Origin: Nitrospira sp.
GTDB taxonomy: Bacteria; Nitrospirota; Nitrospiria; Nitrospirales; Nitrospiraceae
NCBI GenBank assembly: GCA_029879905.1
Contig: JAOUPN010000007.1
Location: 1-36,867 of the forward strand
Length of the DNA stretch: 36,867 bases
Direction of reading: 5' to 3'
The position numbers and the translations under genes are program-made. The first letter of the stretch is position 1. Each line of letters begins with the position of its first letter. Of this stretch, positions 27,330-36,336 are shown in pieces. The notes below the pieces were generated by a model. The model saw nothing but the letters and a program-made list of their open reading frames with translations, was not told where the DNA came from and searched no databases.

Positions 27330-28304
27330 CTATACGCCTTTCTTCCTGGTGAGTAATTGCGTCAAGATCGCCTTCTGCATGTGCAACCGGTTTTCTGCTT
27401 GATCGAACACGACGGACTGGGGCCCATCAAGAACCTCTGCGGTGATCTCTTGTCCACGATGAGCCGGCAAACAATGCATGACTATTGCGTCGGGCTTGGC
27501 CCGTTGCAGGAGCCGTCCGTCGATTTGGTACGGAGCCAGCGCCTTGAGTCTCCTCGCCTGATCTCGCTCTTGCCCCATACTGGTCCAGACATCGGCATAG
27601 ATGATGTCCGCTTCTTTCACCGCCACCTGTGGATTCTCAATCACCTCGATGACCGCACCGGTGGTCTCAGCTTCAACCCTTGCTCGGTCGATCACGTGCT
27701 GATCCGGCTGATACCCTGACGGACATCCTGCCACCACCCGCATACCCATCTTCGCCCCGGCTTCGATCAAAGAGTTCGTGACATTGTTCCCGTCCCCGAT
27801 ATACGCCAACGTGAGCCCCTTGAGTCGGCCCTTGCACTCTTGGATCGTCAACAAATCCGACAGCGCCTGACAGGGATGGCTATGATCCGTCAAACCGTTG
27901 ATCACGGGCATGTCCGCCGCTTCCGCCCATTCCTGAACCACGGCATGGTCATAGGTACGAATCACAATCCCGTCCAAATACCGTGACAGCACGCGCGCAG
28001 TGTCCGAGACGCTCTCTCCCCGGGACAGCTGGCTGTCTCCCATAAAAAGGACCAAGGCATTGCCACCCAGCTGATTCATGCCGGCTTCGAACGACACCCT
28101 GGTGCGTGTGGAGGGCTTTTGAAACAGGAGTCCCAGCGTCTTTTCTCGGAGCAGGCGATGGGGTGTTCCTTTCCGCTGTTTCGCTTTCAGCGACCGGGCC
28201 AACCGCAGCAAATCTTCGATCTGTCGGCGAGGCATGGTCGCCACATCCAGAAGATCCTTCGCATATCCGCTTCTACGGCCTGATTGTTGAGTCTTTCGCG
28301 CCAT
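27330..28304 (-). CDS. argF: Ornithine carbamoyltransferase
   Basis: FQKPSTRTRVSFEAGMNQLGG, DHSHPCQALSDLLTI, MHCLPAHRGQEIT. Confidence 0.97.
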   Translation of the reverse strand: MARKTQQSGRRSGYAKDLLDVATMPRRQIEDLLRLARSLKAKQRKGTPHRLLREKTLGLLFQKPSTRTRVSFEAGMNQLGGNALVLFMGDSQLSRGESVSDTARVLSRYLDGIVIRTYDHAVVQEWAEAADMPVINGLTDHSHPCQALSDLLTIQECKGRLKGLTLAYIGDGNNVTNSLIEAGAKMGMRVVAGCPSGYQPDQHVIDRARVEAETTGAVIEVIENPQVAVKEADIIYADVWTSMGQERDQARRLKALAPYQIDGRLLQRAKPDAIVMHCLPAHRGQEITAEVLDGPQSVVFDQAENRLHMQKAILTQLLTRKKGV

Positions 28305-29521
28305 TAGTGACGGCCAGCCTTCTCTTCCACGACCCGACGATTGAAAATCACGGTCAGCGTGTCGAGCAATTTATCGATATCCCGCTGAGTTACGACCAGC
28401 GGAGGAACGAACCGCAAGACTCGCTCGCCTGCCGCATTGATAAGGACTCCCCGAACCAAACAATCCGCCACGACGGATTTGGCATCCGTATCGATCTCTA
28501 CTCCCTGCAACAAACCGAGGCCGCGAACCTCTCGAACGATTCGCTGCCGGTCCTTACAATCCGCCAAGCTTTTTGCCAAATAGTCACCCATCCGCTTAGC
28601 ATGTTCCAATATGCCCCCGTCAAGAAGCGTCCGGCAGACCGCCAATGCCGCTGCGCAAGCCAAAGGATTCCCCCCGAATGTGGAGGCATGATCACCTGGC
28701 TGGAATGCCGATGCAACTTTTTCCTTCGCCAAACAGGCGCCGATCGGCACTCCACCACCCAGCCCTTTGGCTAAAGTCATAATGTCAGGTTCGACACCCA
28801 ACTGCTGATAGGCGAACAGCGTCCCGGTCCTTCCCATACCGGTCTGCACCTCATCAAAGATAAGCAGGATGTCTCGCTGGGTACACAGCGTACGGAGCTG
28901 TGCAAGATACTCCCGATCCGCCACATGAACACCACCCTCACCCTGGATGGGTTCCAGCATGATCGCCGCGGTCCGTTCACCGACCATGGCCTCAACCGCA
29001 CCAAAGTCATTGAACGGCGCATACGCAAACCCCGGCATCAGCGGCTCAAACCCCTTCTGGACCTTCTCCTGCCCGGTTGCGGTAATCGTTGCCAATGTCC
29101 GGCCATGGAACGAGTTGGTCATCGTGATTACTTCAAACCGTTCCGGACCGTATTTCGCATGAGCATATCGGCGCGCCAGCTTGATAGCCGCTTCATTAGC
29201 CTCGGCACCACTGTTGCAGAAAAACGCGCGATCGGCAAAAGAGTGCTCGACCAACATCTTTGCCAATTGCACTTGCGGTTCCGTATAGTATAGGTTTGAA
29301 ACATGGATCAATTGGGCTGCTTGTCGTTGGATGGCATGGACAAGATCCGGATGTCCATGGCCAAGGACATTCACGGCGATCCCACCGACGAAATCGATAT
29401 ACTCACGGCCCTCCAAGTCGTACACTCTTGTCCCGCGCCCTCGAACAATAGAGATCGGTTGGCGCGTATAGGTCTGCATCAGATATTTGGCGGCCGCGTC
29501 TTTCAGCTCTTCAGTCGGCAT
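28304..29521 (-). CDS. argD: Acetylornithine aminotransferase
   Basis: GREYIDFVGGIAVNVLGHGHP, FFCNSGAEANEAAIKLARRYA, LIFDEVQTGMGRTGTLFAYQ, TLAKGLGGGVPIGA. TAATG overlap with argF. Confidence 0.96.
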   Translation of the reverse strand: MPTEELKDAAAKYLMQTYTRQPISIVRGRGTRVYDLEGREYIDFVGGIAVNVLGHGHPDLVHAIQRQAAQLIHVSNLYYTEPQVQLAKMLVEHSFADRAFFCNSGAEANEAAIKLARRYAHAKYGPERFEVITMTNSFHGRTLATITATGQEKVQKGFEPLMPGFAYAPFNDFGAVEAMVGERTAAIMLEPIQGEGGVHVADREYLAQLRTLCTQRDILLIFDEVQTGMGRTGTLFAYQQLGVEPDIMTLAKGLGGGVPIGACLAKEKVASAFQPGDHASTFGGNPLACAAALAVCRTLLDGGILEHAKRMGDYLAKSLADCKDRQRIVREVRGLGLLQGVEIDTDAKSVVADCLVRGVLINAAGERVLRFVPPLVVTQRDIDKLLDTLTVIFNRRVVEEKAGRH

Positions 29522-29713
29522 AACGTCATCACCTTAATCAGAAAGGCACGAAAACTAGCACAGGGTCGGTGTGAAAGCAACAAGTCGAGGCAGGGGAAAG
29601 AACGAGTAGGCTCGGCGTCCTGCCTGCTCAACACCACGTACCACTGACACGATTGTGTACCGGATACGGATCCACCGGCTGATCTGTCCCTGAGTGTGAT
29701 AAGCTGCATTGCC

Positions 29714-30382
29714 ATGAAACCTTGTACTCACTGTAACCAACAGAGCCCTGACGACGCCAATTTTTGCCATCAGTGCGGCACCCCGCTTGAGGCCTCTCCA
29801 AAGACGGAAGAGCCTACAGACGACCAGCACGCCGGCGAACAGCAGCCCGACGAACAGCCCGCCTCCCCTCCGCCACCGAACGAAGAGGCTGTGTGGCGGC
29901 AGTTCATCGGCCCCAATGCAGACCATTATTTGGAGACCTTCAAGAGGTTTTCCGCCAACGGACAACCCAAATTCGCGCTGTCCTGGAACTGGCCGGCATT
30001 CCTCTATATCTCCTTTCTCTGGTTTCTCTATCGAAAGATGTATCTCCATGCATTTGTCTATGCCGTGGGTCCGATGGTGTCCACATATCTCACCGGCGAC
30101 GTCAGTGCCGGCATTGTGTGGAGCATCATGGCAGGCGCCACGGCGAACTATTTGTATTATTGGCATTGCCTGGAACAGATCAGCCGGATCAAACAAGCCG
30201 GCAGACTGGAGCCGACCGTCCTCCAGGAATCCGGCGGCGTGCAACTCTATGTCATTTGGGTCGGCGTCGCGTTTTACCTCCTGTTTTTCATCACACTCGC
30301 CAAAATGGGGCAGGAAGGTCCTCCCGGTATGGACGGACAACCGACGAAGTCCGACAGGCCGCCGGCGATGACAGGCGTATAG
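29714..30382 (+). CDS. Zinc-ribbon membrane protein (DUF2628-like)
   Basis: MKPCTHCNQQSPDDANFCHQCGTPLEAS double CxxC, then an acidic/proline linker and FALSWNWPAFLYISFLWFLYRKMYLHAFVYA membrane segment. Confidence 0.75.
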   Translation: MKPCTHCNQQSPDDANFCHQCGTPLEASPKTEEPTDDQHAGEQQPDEQPASPPPPNEEAVWRQFIGPNADHYLETFKRFSANGQPKFALSWNWPAFLYISFLWFLYRKMYLHAFVYAVGPMVSTYLTGDVSAGIVWSIMAGATANYLYYWHCLEQISRIKQAGRLEPTVLQESGGVQLYVIWVGVAFYLLFFITLAKMGQEGPPGMDGQPTKSDRPPAMTGV

Positions 30383-30441
30383 GTGATTCCGAGGCATACC
30401 GCATGCGGCCCATGCCTCTCCGTACCGCCCGAAGGCACGGC

Positions 30442-30469
30442 TTGACTTAAAAAAACAATGACGTATTCT
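30442..30469 (+). promoter_or_regulatory. Putative gpmA promoter
   Basis: TTGACT (30442-30447), 16 bp spacer, TATTCT (30464-30469). Confidence 0.45.
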
Positions 30470-30516
30470 TGGGCCCCACGAAGCATTTCTCATGCGACAA
30501 TGAACGGGAGCGTACG

Positions 30517-31122
30517 ATGTCTCGGCTAATTCTCCTCCGTCATGGCGAGTCTCAATGGAACCTGGAAAACCGCTTTACCGGTTGGGTCGATGTCCCCCTG
30601 TCACCGCGCGGCATTCAGGAAGCAAAAGACGCCGGAGACAAACTCAAGGAATTTGTCTTCGACCGTGCATTCACATCCGTACTCAGCCGCGCAAATGAAA
30701 CATTACGACTTGCCCTGGAAACCATCGGACAAACACATATTCCCATCGAAAAAGACAAGGCATTAAACGAGCGGATGTATGGAGAATTGCAGGGGCTGAA
30801 CAAAGCCGAAACCGCCGAGAAGTACGGCGACGCACAGGTGAAAATTTGGCGAAGGAGTTACGATGTGCCGCCCCCGGGCGGAGAGAGCCTCAAGGATACC
30901 GCGAATCGGGTCTTGCCGTATTACGAGAACACGATCAAGCCGTATTTGTCCAAAGGGGAAACCATTCTGATCGCCGCCCACGGCAACAGCCTTCGCGCCT
31001 TAGTCATGGAGCTTGAGCAACTGTCGAGAGAAGAGGTCCTGGAATTAAATATCCCTACCGGCGCCCCGCTGCTCTACGAGTTGGACGACAACGGAAAGGT
31101 GATCGCACACCGATACTTGTAG
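30517..31122 (+). CDS. gpmA: 2,3-bisphosphoglycerate-dependent phosphoglycerate mutase
   Basis: [84 protein letters not shown]. Confidence 0.96.
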   Translation: MSRLILLRHGESQWNLENRFTGWVDVPLSPRGIQEAKDAGDKLKEFVFDRAFTSVLSRANETLRLALETIGQTHIPIEKDKALNERMYGELQGLNKAETAEKYGDAQVKIWRRSYDVPPPGGESLKDTANRVLPYYENTIKPYLSKGETILIAAHGNSLRALVMELEQLSREEVLELNIPTGAPLLYELDDNGKVIAHRYL

Positions 31123-31234
31123 CACAGATTCGGTTTTTAGTTATGAGTGTTACGTTTTGAACGCACCTACAATTACGAACGACACACTCAAAACGAAGAA
31201 ACAGTCCTACATCTATTTCAGCTCAGACTGACCC

Positions 31235-31729
31235 TCAGGCCGCCCCCTCCAAAAGTTTGCCGTACTCCGCCGCCGGCGCATGGTCGATCAATAACACCAG
31301 CAACTTCGACCGGTCCTCGGACGAGATTCCCCCATGATCCTCGATACGCGAAGCGGCTTCTGCGCTGACAGCCATATGGTTCATACCTTCATAATCCACC
31401 AAGTGGCCATACTCGGCCCGCCGTTCATCCAATTCCTGTCGGTAGGCTTCCCATGTGCCCGAACCAAGCCCCCCTGTTTCCCACCACGTCCTTTTGACCG
31501 ATTCCACCAGAGGGTCGATTATCGCAGCTCGATACTTGAGCGGAATGTGCGCGTCGATCGCAGCGAGAATCCAATAGACATTCAACGACACGATCTCACG
31601 GGAAATCACCTGAATATCGGATTCAGACACCGTGATCCCATATTCTTCAAGCAACTCGACGGATAGGGGCTTCGGCATTATCCGAAGCAATGCGGCCACA
31701 GCCTCTGCAGGAGTCATCATACGGTCCAC
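31235..31729 (-). CDS. Conserved hypothetical protein
   Basis: 164 aa ORF with protein-like composition (MMTPAEAVAALLRIMPKPLSVELLEEYGITVSESDIQVISREIVSLNVYW...); no family recognised. Confidence 0.65.
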   Translation of the reverse strand: MDRMMTPAEAVAALLRIMPKPLSVELLEEYGITVSESDIQVISREIVSLNVYWILAAIDAHIPLKYRAAIIDPLVESVKRTWWETGGLGSGTWEAYRQELDERRAEYGHLVDYEGMNHMAVSAEAASRIEDHGGISSEDRSKLLVLLIDHAPAAEYGKLLEGAA

Positions 31730-31786
31730 CTCTTGAGTTATCGTGCTGCATGAGAATACTGCACGGCTCGGTCAGGCTCAAGCCGC

Positions 31787-31815
31787 TTGTCCGAATGCGG
31801 GGGCTGTGCTAGATT
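31787..31815 (+). promoter_or_regulatory. Putative promoter of the outer-membrane-like protein gene
   Basis: TTGTCC (31787-31792), 17 bp spacer ending TGTGC, TAGATT (31810-31815). Confidence 0.45.
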
Positions 31816-31840
31816 TCAAGTCCTATCTTGAGGAGTCTTC

Positions 31841-32392
31841 ATGTACCGATCCGCCTGCCGCAGCCTTCTTGTTATCGTACTGACCGTCGCATGCTGGGCT
31901 GCGACACCTCCCCGATCGACTCAGGCCGATGACAACCGCTGGGGATTCGGCTCGGACGTCGGATTCACCGCAGGCACAGTCGACGACACCGTGTTCAATC
32001 TCGGATTCAACCTCGACTATTATCCGGATGAGAACTTTTCATTCGGACCGATGATGCAAATCGCCCCGATCGGGAATCTGTTTCAATTCTCTCTCGCCGG
32101 CGTCGGGAAATATCATATCCGCCTAGACAATGGCATCAATATTGTTCCCTTCGCGGGCATTGGGTTTATTCACAATAGTTTGGACCGCAGAATCGGCTGG
32201 AGGCAGATCGATGAGAGCGACACGAGTTGGTATATCCCGGTCGGTGTCTCGCTGGAATATCAAGTCGCCCGCAACATCGCCATGGCTTCAACCGTCATTG
32301 TGAACCTTCATGATGTGGATATGACCCCGGCTCTCCGTCGGGAGGACAAAACCAGTGTGGCATTGATGTTCGGTTTCCGGTGGGGGCCGTAA
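31841..32392 (+). CDS. Secreted beta-barrel-like outer membrane protein
   Basis: N-terminal signal peptide (MYRSACRSLLVIVLTVACWAATPPRSTQA), alternating hydrophobic strands, C-terminal aromatic-rich strand (SVALMFGFRWGP). Confidence 0.65.
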   Translation: MYRSACRSLLVIVLTVACWAATPPRSTQADDNRWGFGSDVGFTAGTVDDTVFNLGFNLDYYPDENFSFGPMMQIAPIGNLFQFSLAGVGKYHIRLDNGINIVPFAGIGFIHNSLDRRIGWRQIDESDTSWYIPVGVSLEYQVARNIAMASTVIVNLHDVDMTPALRREDKTSVALMFGFRWGP

Positions 32393-32491
32393 ATACAGAG
32401 GCTACGATCGAGGTTATAGCCGAGTGGAGATTCGCGTAACCTAAACCTCGGCCTTGACCTTCACCAAGCTGACGGGCTTTTTCAGATCCTG

Positions 32492-33514
32492 CTACGCGGC
32501 TTTTGCGGGTCGCCATCGAAGGCCGACGTTCAAAAGCTCCTGCAGGAGTTCTTGATACTGATACCCGGCATGTTCCGCTGAATCGGCAAAATCCTCCCGG
32601 TACGCGATTTGCGGGTTCGGATTGGCTTCCAACACGTACAATTGCCCTCCGCTGTCCATACGCATGTCGATCCTGGCATAACCGTTAAGCCCGAGCACCC
32701 GGTAGACCCGTTTGGCCAAATGCTGGATCTCTTCGCGTTTCCTCGCCGGGAGTTGCGTGGCTTCTTGTGAAACAATGCCGTACTTGAGCTGATACGTCCT
32801 GCTCCATTTCACCCGTTCTGTCGCAATCCGTCGGGCATCATCCGGGAGCTTGTCGAGGATCAACTCCCAGACAGGGAGCGCCTGCAGATGTCCGTTACCG
32901 ATGACTCCGACATAGAATTCCCGCCCCTCAATATACTGTTCGATCAGCGCCCCGCTTCCGACATGATGGTGAATGAACGCGACCCGTTCACGTAATTTCT
33001 CGTCCTCCTCCACGATCGAGGCCTGCGAGATCCCCAACGACGCCTCCTCCGTGGTTGATTTGACGATCAAGGGGAACGCCAGTCCTTTCGGCCGTCTGAC
33101 GACACGCCCATGAGGGACTTCAATGAACTTCGGATGGGGGATGCGATGGAACGACAACATTTTCTTGGTCAAGGCCTTATCACGTGCCAGCATAAGACCG
33201 CGGGGGTTACAACCGGTATAGGGCAGATGCAGAAGTTCGAGGTAGGACACCACATGCTGATCGTATACGGCGATGCCGTCGAATTCTTCCAATAAATTGA
33301 ACGCAATGTCCGGCTTGTACTCATCGATGGCCTGGCGGATCACTTCAAGATCGCTCTTGACTCCGAGCGGCCTGACGTCATGGCCGATTTTTCTCAGCGT
33401 CGTGACGACGTCGTATTCGGTTCTCCACTCTGCCGCGGTAGGATCTTGGCCGCCCGTCTCTTCGGGTGGAACGAGATCTCCATGCATGAGGACGAGAACG
33501 CGCAAACGCTTCAT
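32492..33514 (-). CDS. ATP-grasp ligase, D-Ala-D-Ala ligase-like
   Basis: DIAFNLLEEFDG, LHLPYTGCNPRGLMLARDKALTKKML, FPLIVKSTTEEASLGISQ, LNGYARIDMRMDSGGQLYVLEANPNPQI. Confidence 0.88.
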   Translation of the reverse strand: MKRLRVLVLMHGDLVPPEETGGQDPTAAEWRTEYDVVTTLRKIGHDVRPLGVKSDLEVIRQAIDEYKPDIAFNLLEEFDGIAVYDQHVVSYLELLHLPYTGCNPRGLMLARDKALTKKMLSFHRIPHPKFIEVPHGRVVRRPKGLAFPLIVKSTTEEASLGISQASIVEEDEKLRERVAFIHHHVGSGALIEQYIEGREFYVGVIGNGHLQALPVWELILDKLPDDARRIATERVKWSRTYQLKYGIVSQEATQLPARKREEIQHLAKRVYRVLGLNGYARIDMRMDSGGQLYVLEANPNPQIAYREDFADSAEHAGYQYQELLQELLNVGLRWRPAKAA

Positions 33515-34572
33515 ACGGCCACTCGATGCCTCCCGCTTCTCAAAAAATTCATCGTATGAACCGTCAGCAGAATCGTGAAGTCGAGTTTGGCTTGCTCCTC
33601 CGCCACCGGAACATGCAGATCCAGTTCACGGCAGCGAGCGATCATGGCCTCCAACACCTGATCGATCGTATATTGATATTCGCCGGTCCAACTCGCGACC
33701 TTCCGCCGGACTTCCCGTCGAAACCGATTAAGAAAAGTCGCGGCCTTCGGCTTGTCTCGATGGGCGGGGGGACTCGCAAACAGACGTTTGAGATCAGGGT
33801 CGTAGAGCGACTGCCGGTCGACTCCATAATGTCTGCGTTTCCACTCATAGTGTTCCCGAAGCGTTTTCTTCAGGGAGGGCAAGGGATCCACTTCCTCATC
33901 GGTCGTCACGGCAGGAGAGACTCCCGAAAGTTCTTTCATCAATCCGTCGACATAGCGAAGTTTCTTCAAGACGGGCCATCCTCGGTACCGTTCTTCCCAT
34001 GCCGAATTCGGCGTCAACCAGACGGCAAATGTTTCGGCAAAATCTTCGTCCGGATGGCTTTGCGCATACCAAACGTCCAAATGGTGCACGAAGCTTCTGC
34101 TGTACGGGCGCGGCGAATAATACAGCGGATAACGTTGTGACGATTTTCCGAAAATCTTCTGGCGAATCTTGCGGCGCCGGATCTTGAAGGCGTTTTCGAT
34201 GGCGTGGCCGGCTTCGTGGCGCAAAATGCGCAAGCACCAATCCGCGGTGCCTCCCTCCACTTCCAACATCTGCGTCAGTTCAAGCCTCGCCAGACGAGGA
34301 TGGGCAAGATAAAAGGGGACGGCAATACCGGGAATCCCATCGGGCGTAAACCATTCGTTCGAGATCCAAAAATGCGGGTGAAACAGCAACTGCCGCGCTT
34401 CGAGTTCACGAGACAATTCGGCAATCGGCTGCTCAAGGAACCCGCCTGTGACCTTCAACTGCAACTCACACATCGGAAGATCGAGTAGATCCTCATCAGA
34501 CCATGAGGCCCATGGAGGATCCTCCTGATCGACTACCGGTGTCTTTAGGGCATCGGTCCCTGCGCGCGACAT
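33511..34572 (-). CDS. Putative zinc-binding metallopeptidase
   Basis: LRHEAGHAIENAF (HExxH) with downstream HPDEDFAETFAVWL. Its stop overlaps the ATP-grasp start by 4 nt. Confidence 0.82.
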   Translation of the reverse strand: MSRAGTDALKTPVVDQEDPPWASWSDEDLLDLPMCELQLKVTGGFLEQPIAELSRELEARQLLFHPHFWISNEWFTPDGIPGIAVPFYLAHPRLARLELTQMLEVEGGTADWCLRILRHEAGHAIENAFKIRRRKIRQKIFGKSSQRYPLYYSPRPYSRSFVHHLDVWYAQSHPDEDFAETFAVWLTPNSAWEERYRGWPVLKKLRYVDGLMKELSGVSPAVTTDEEVDPLPSLKKTLREHYEWKRRHYGVDRQSLYDPDLKRLFASPPAHRDKPKAATFLNRFRREVRRKVASWTGEYQYTIDQVLEAMIARCRELDLHVPVAEEQAKLDFTILLTVHTMNFLRSGRHRVAV

Positions 34573-34764
34573 AGAACGTCTGGATTCCGTGGAGCCCCAG
34601 GCTTTCGCCTACTTCGCCAAATCCGTTCGGCTTCGAAGGCCAAGCAGCCGTGGCTTCCTGCGAAGGCAGATGAATGTGTTCGACGATTGTCCTGAAAGAA
34701 CTATAGCACGCAATACCCAACATGCCACGGACGGTCCTCTTCCAACTCTCGGGGAAACAGCCGC

Positions 34765-35000
34765 CTAGCCCGCATTATTCATGACAGTTCGTCGCCCGTT
34801 CGACAGGCTCAGGGTCCCGAGCATCGTCGAGGGACGAAATCGCCAAGCCGCGTCGCGAGAGCGGCGCGCGGAGGCCTGAGGTTCTGAGGCGTACTCGTGC
34901 AGTACGTCGAGGGACCGAGGGGCGAGCCCGCCGCCTACAGGCTTGTCGCAGCAGCGGATCGGCGATTGCAGCAGAAGTGCTCATGAATAATGCGGGCTAG
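34765..35000. mobile_element. MITE-like non-autonomous element with perfect terminal inverted repeats
   Basis: CTAG+CCCGCATTATTCATGA (34765-34784) and TCATGAATAATGCGGG+CTAG (34981-35000). The interior has small hairpins and an 11-bp direct repeat (CGTCGAGGGAC at 34825 and 34905); no ORF. Confidence 0.75.
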
Positions 35001-35106
35001 AGCAGCCCCTTTCTCACCCGCCTCCTCAAGATGCCATGGAGGGGAAGCCGTGGAGTTCCATAACCGTCCGTCGACAGGGAAGCCGCAAGCCAGGTACAAT
35101 CTCCCC

Positions 35107-36045
35107 ATGCATGCGTCCGCAACCACATCGTCCTCTCCCCAAAAATTGGATGAACAAACGGAGAAGTTACAAACACGCCTCTGCCGTTTGGTGGGACAAG
35201 CCATCGCCGACTATCGCCTCATTGAAGACGGCGACAAGATCATGGTGTGTCTATCGGGCGGAAAGGACAGCTATGGCTTGCTCGATATCCTGCTCGTGTT
35301 GCAACGGCGAGCTCCGATTCGGTTCGATATCGTTGCCGTCAACCTCGATCAAAAACAGCCGGGATTCCCGGCCCACGTCCTACCCGACTATCTGACCGGC
35401 CGGGGTATCCCCTTTCATATTGAAACCCGCGATACCTACTCGATCGTCAAACGCCTGATCCCGGAAGGACAAACCACCTGTTCGTTGTGTTCTCGATTGC
35501 GACGCGGGCACCTGTACCGTCTGGCCACGGAACTCGGCGCCACCAAGATTGCGCTGGGCCATCACCGTGACGATATTGCGGAAACCCTGTTTCTGAATCT
35601 GTTCTACACAGGAAAATTGAAGGCGATCCCACCGAAGTTACGCTCAAAGGACGGGCGGCATCTCGTCATTCGCCCGCTGGCTTTCGTGAAGGAATCCGAC
35701 CTGGCACGATACGCCGAATTGCGGGGGTTCCCCATCATTCCCTGCGATCTCTGTGGATCTCAGGAAGATCTGAAACGGAAAAAGGTGAAGGCGTGGCTTC
35801 GTGAGGTGGAGCGGGACTCGCCCGGTGCGTCCGACAGCATCGCTGCCGCCCTCAGCAATGTCGCACCGGCCCTCTTAATGGACCCTCGCCTCTTTGACTT
35901 CACTTCGCTCAATACAAGCGGTGAACACATATCCGAGGGTGATGCCTGGCTGGATCAAGAACCGGCCTCGGATCACAACCTCACTGATCCTCATTCTTCA
36001 ACAGAAGCCGCTCAGGTTTCTCTGTCTTCGCCCCTTAAACCTTAG
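35107..36045 (+). CDS. ttcA: tRNA 2-thiocytidine(32) synthetase TtcA-like
   Basis: [21 protein letters not shown] (PP-loop), [69 protein letters not shown] at 35107 ([12 protein letters not shown]) preferred over 34990. Confidence 0.93.
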   Translation: MHASATTSSSPQKLDEQTEKLQTRLCRLVGQAIADYRLIEDGDKIMVCLSGGKDSYGLLDILLVLQRRAPIRFDIVAVNLDQKQPGFPAHVLPDYLTGRGIPFHIETRDTYSIVKRLIPEGQTTCSLCSRLRRGHLYRLATELGATKIALGHHRDDIAETLFLNLFYTGKLKAIPPKLRSKDGRHLVIRPLAFVKESDLARYAELRGFPIIPCDLCGSQEDLKRKKVKAWLREVERDSPGASDSIAAALSNVAPALLMDPRLFDFTSLNTSGEHISEGDAWLDQEPASDHNLTDPHSSTEAAQVSLSSPLKP

Positions 36046-36251
36046 TCCTCCCGCATCCAGATCTTGCCACGATCCAGCATGTGGACGACCTACGACGGAC
36101 TCGCTGACTCCAGGCATGCGGTTCTCATTTTTACAGATTACTGAAGTCAGCGGAAATTCGTGAGAAACAGCCTCCCTGTAGGTGATACCGAAAACAACCG
36201 GATCGGCAAACGTCTTTTTACTCAAAACTCTGTCCCTGTAGACGAACACAA

Positions 36252-36309
36252 CGCATGAAGAAATCTTCATGCGCCTCTAACGCCTTCTTCATGCGCTGGG
36301 AACTATACT
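36252..36309 (+). promoter_or_regulatory. Operator-like repeats and -10 upstream of the last gene
   Basis: CGCATGAAG-AAAT-CTTCATGCG (36252-36273), a repeat of CTTCATGCGC at 36287-36296, then TATACT at 36304-36309. Confidence 0.5.
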
Positions 36310-36336
36310 TTCTCGTATGAAAGGAGGTGAAGACCG

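Noticed and set aside
28106-28774. 222-aa plus-strand ORF
   Set aside because: Antisense shadow of argD/argF.
29555-30493. 312-aa minus-strand ORF
   Set aside because: Antisense to the zinc-ribbon membrane protein gene (29714-30382), which has clear CxxC and TM motifs.
34496-34723. 75-aa minus-strand ORF upstream of the metallopeptidase
   Set aside because: Overlaps the metallopeptidase start in another frame; no motif support.
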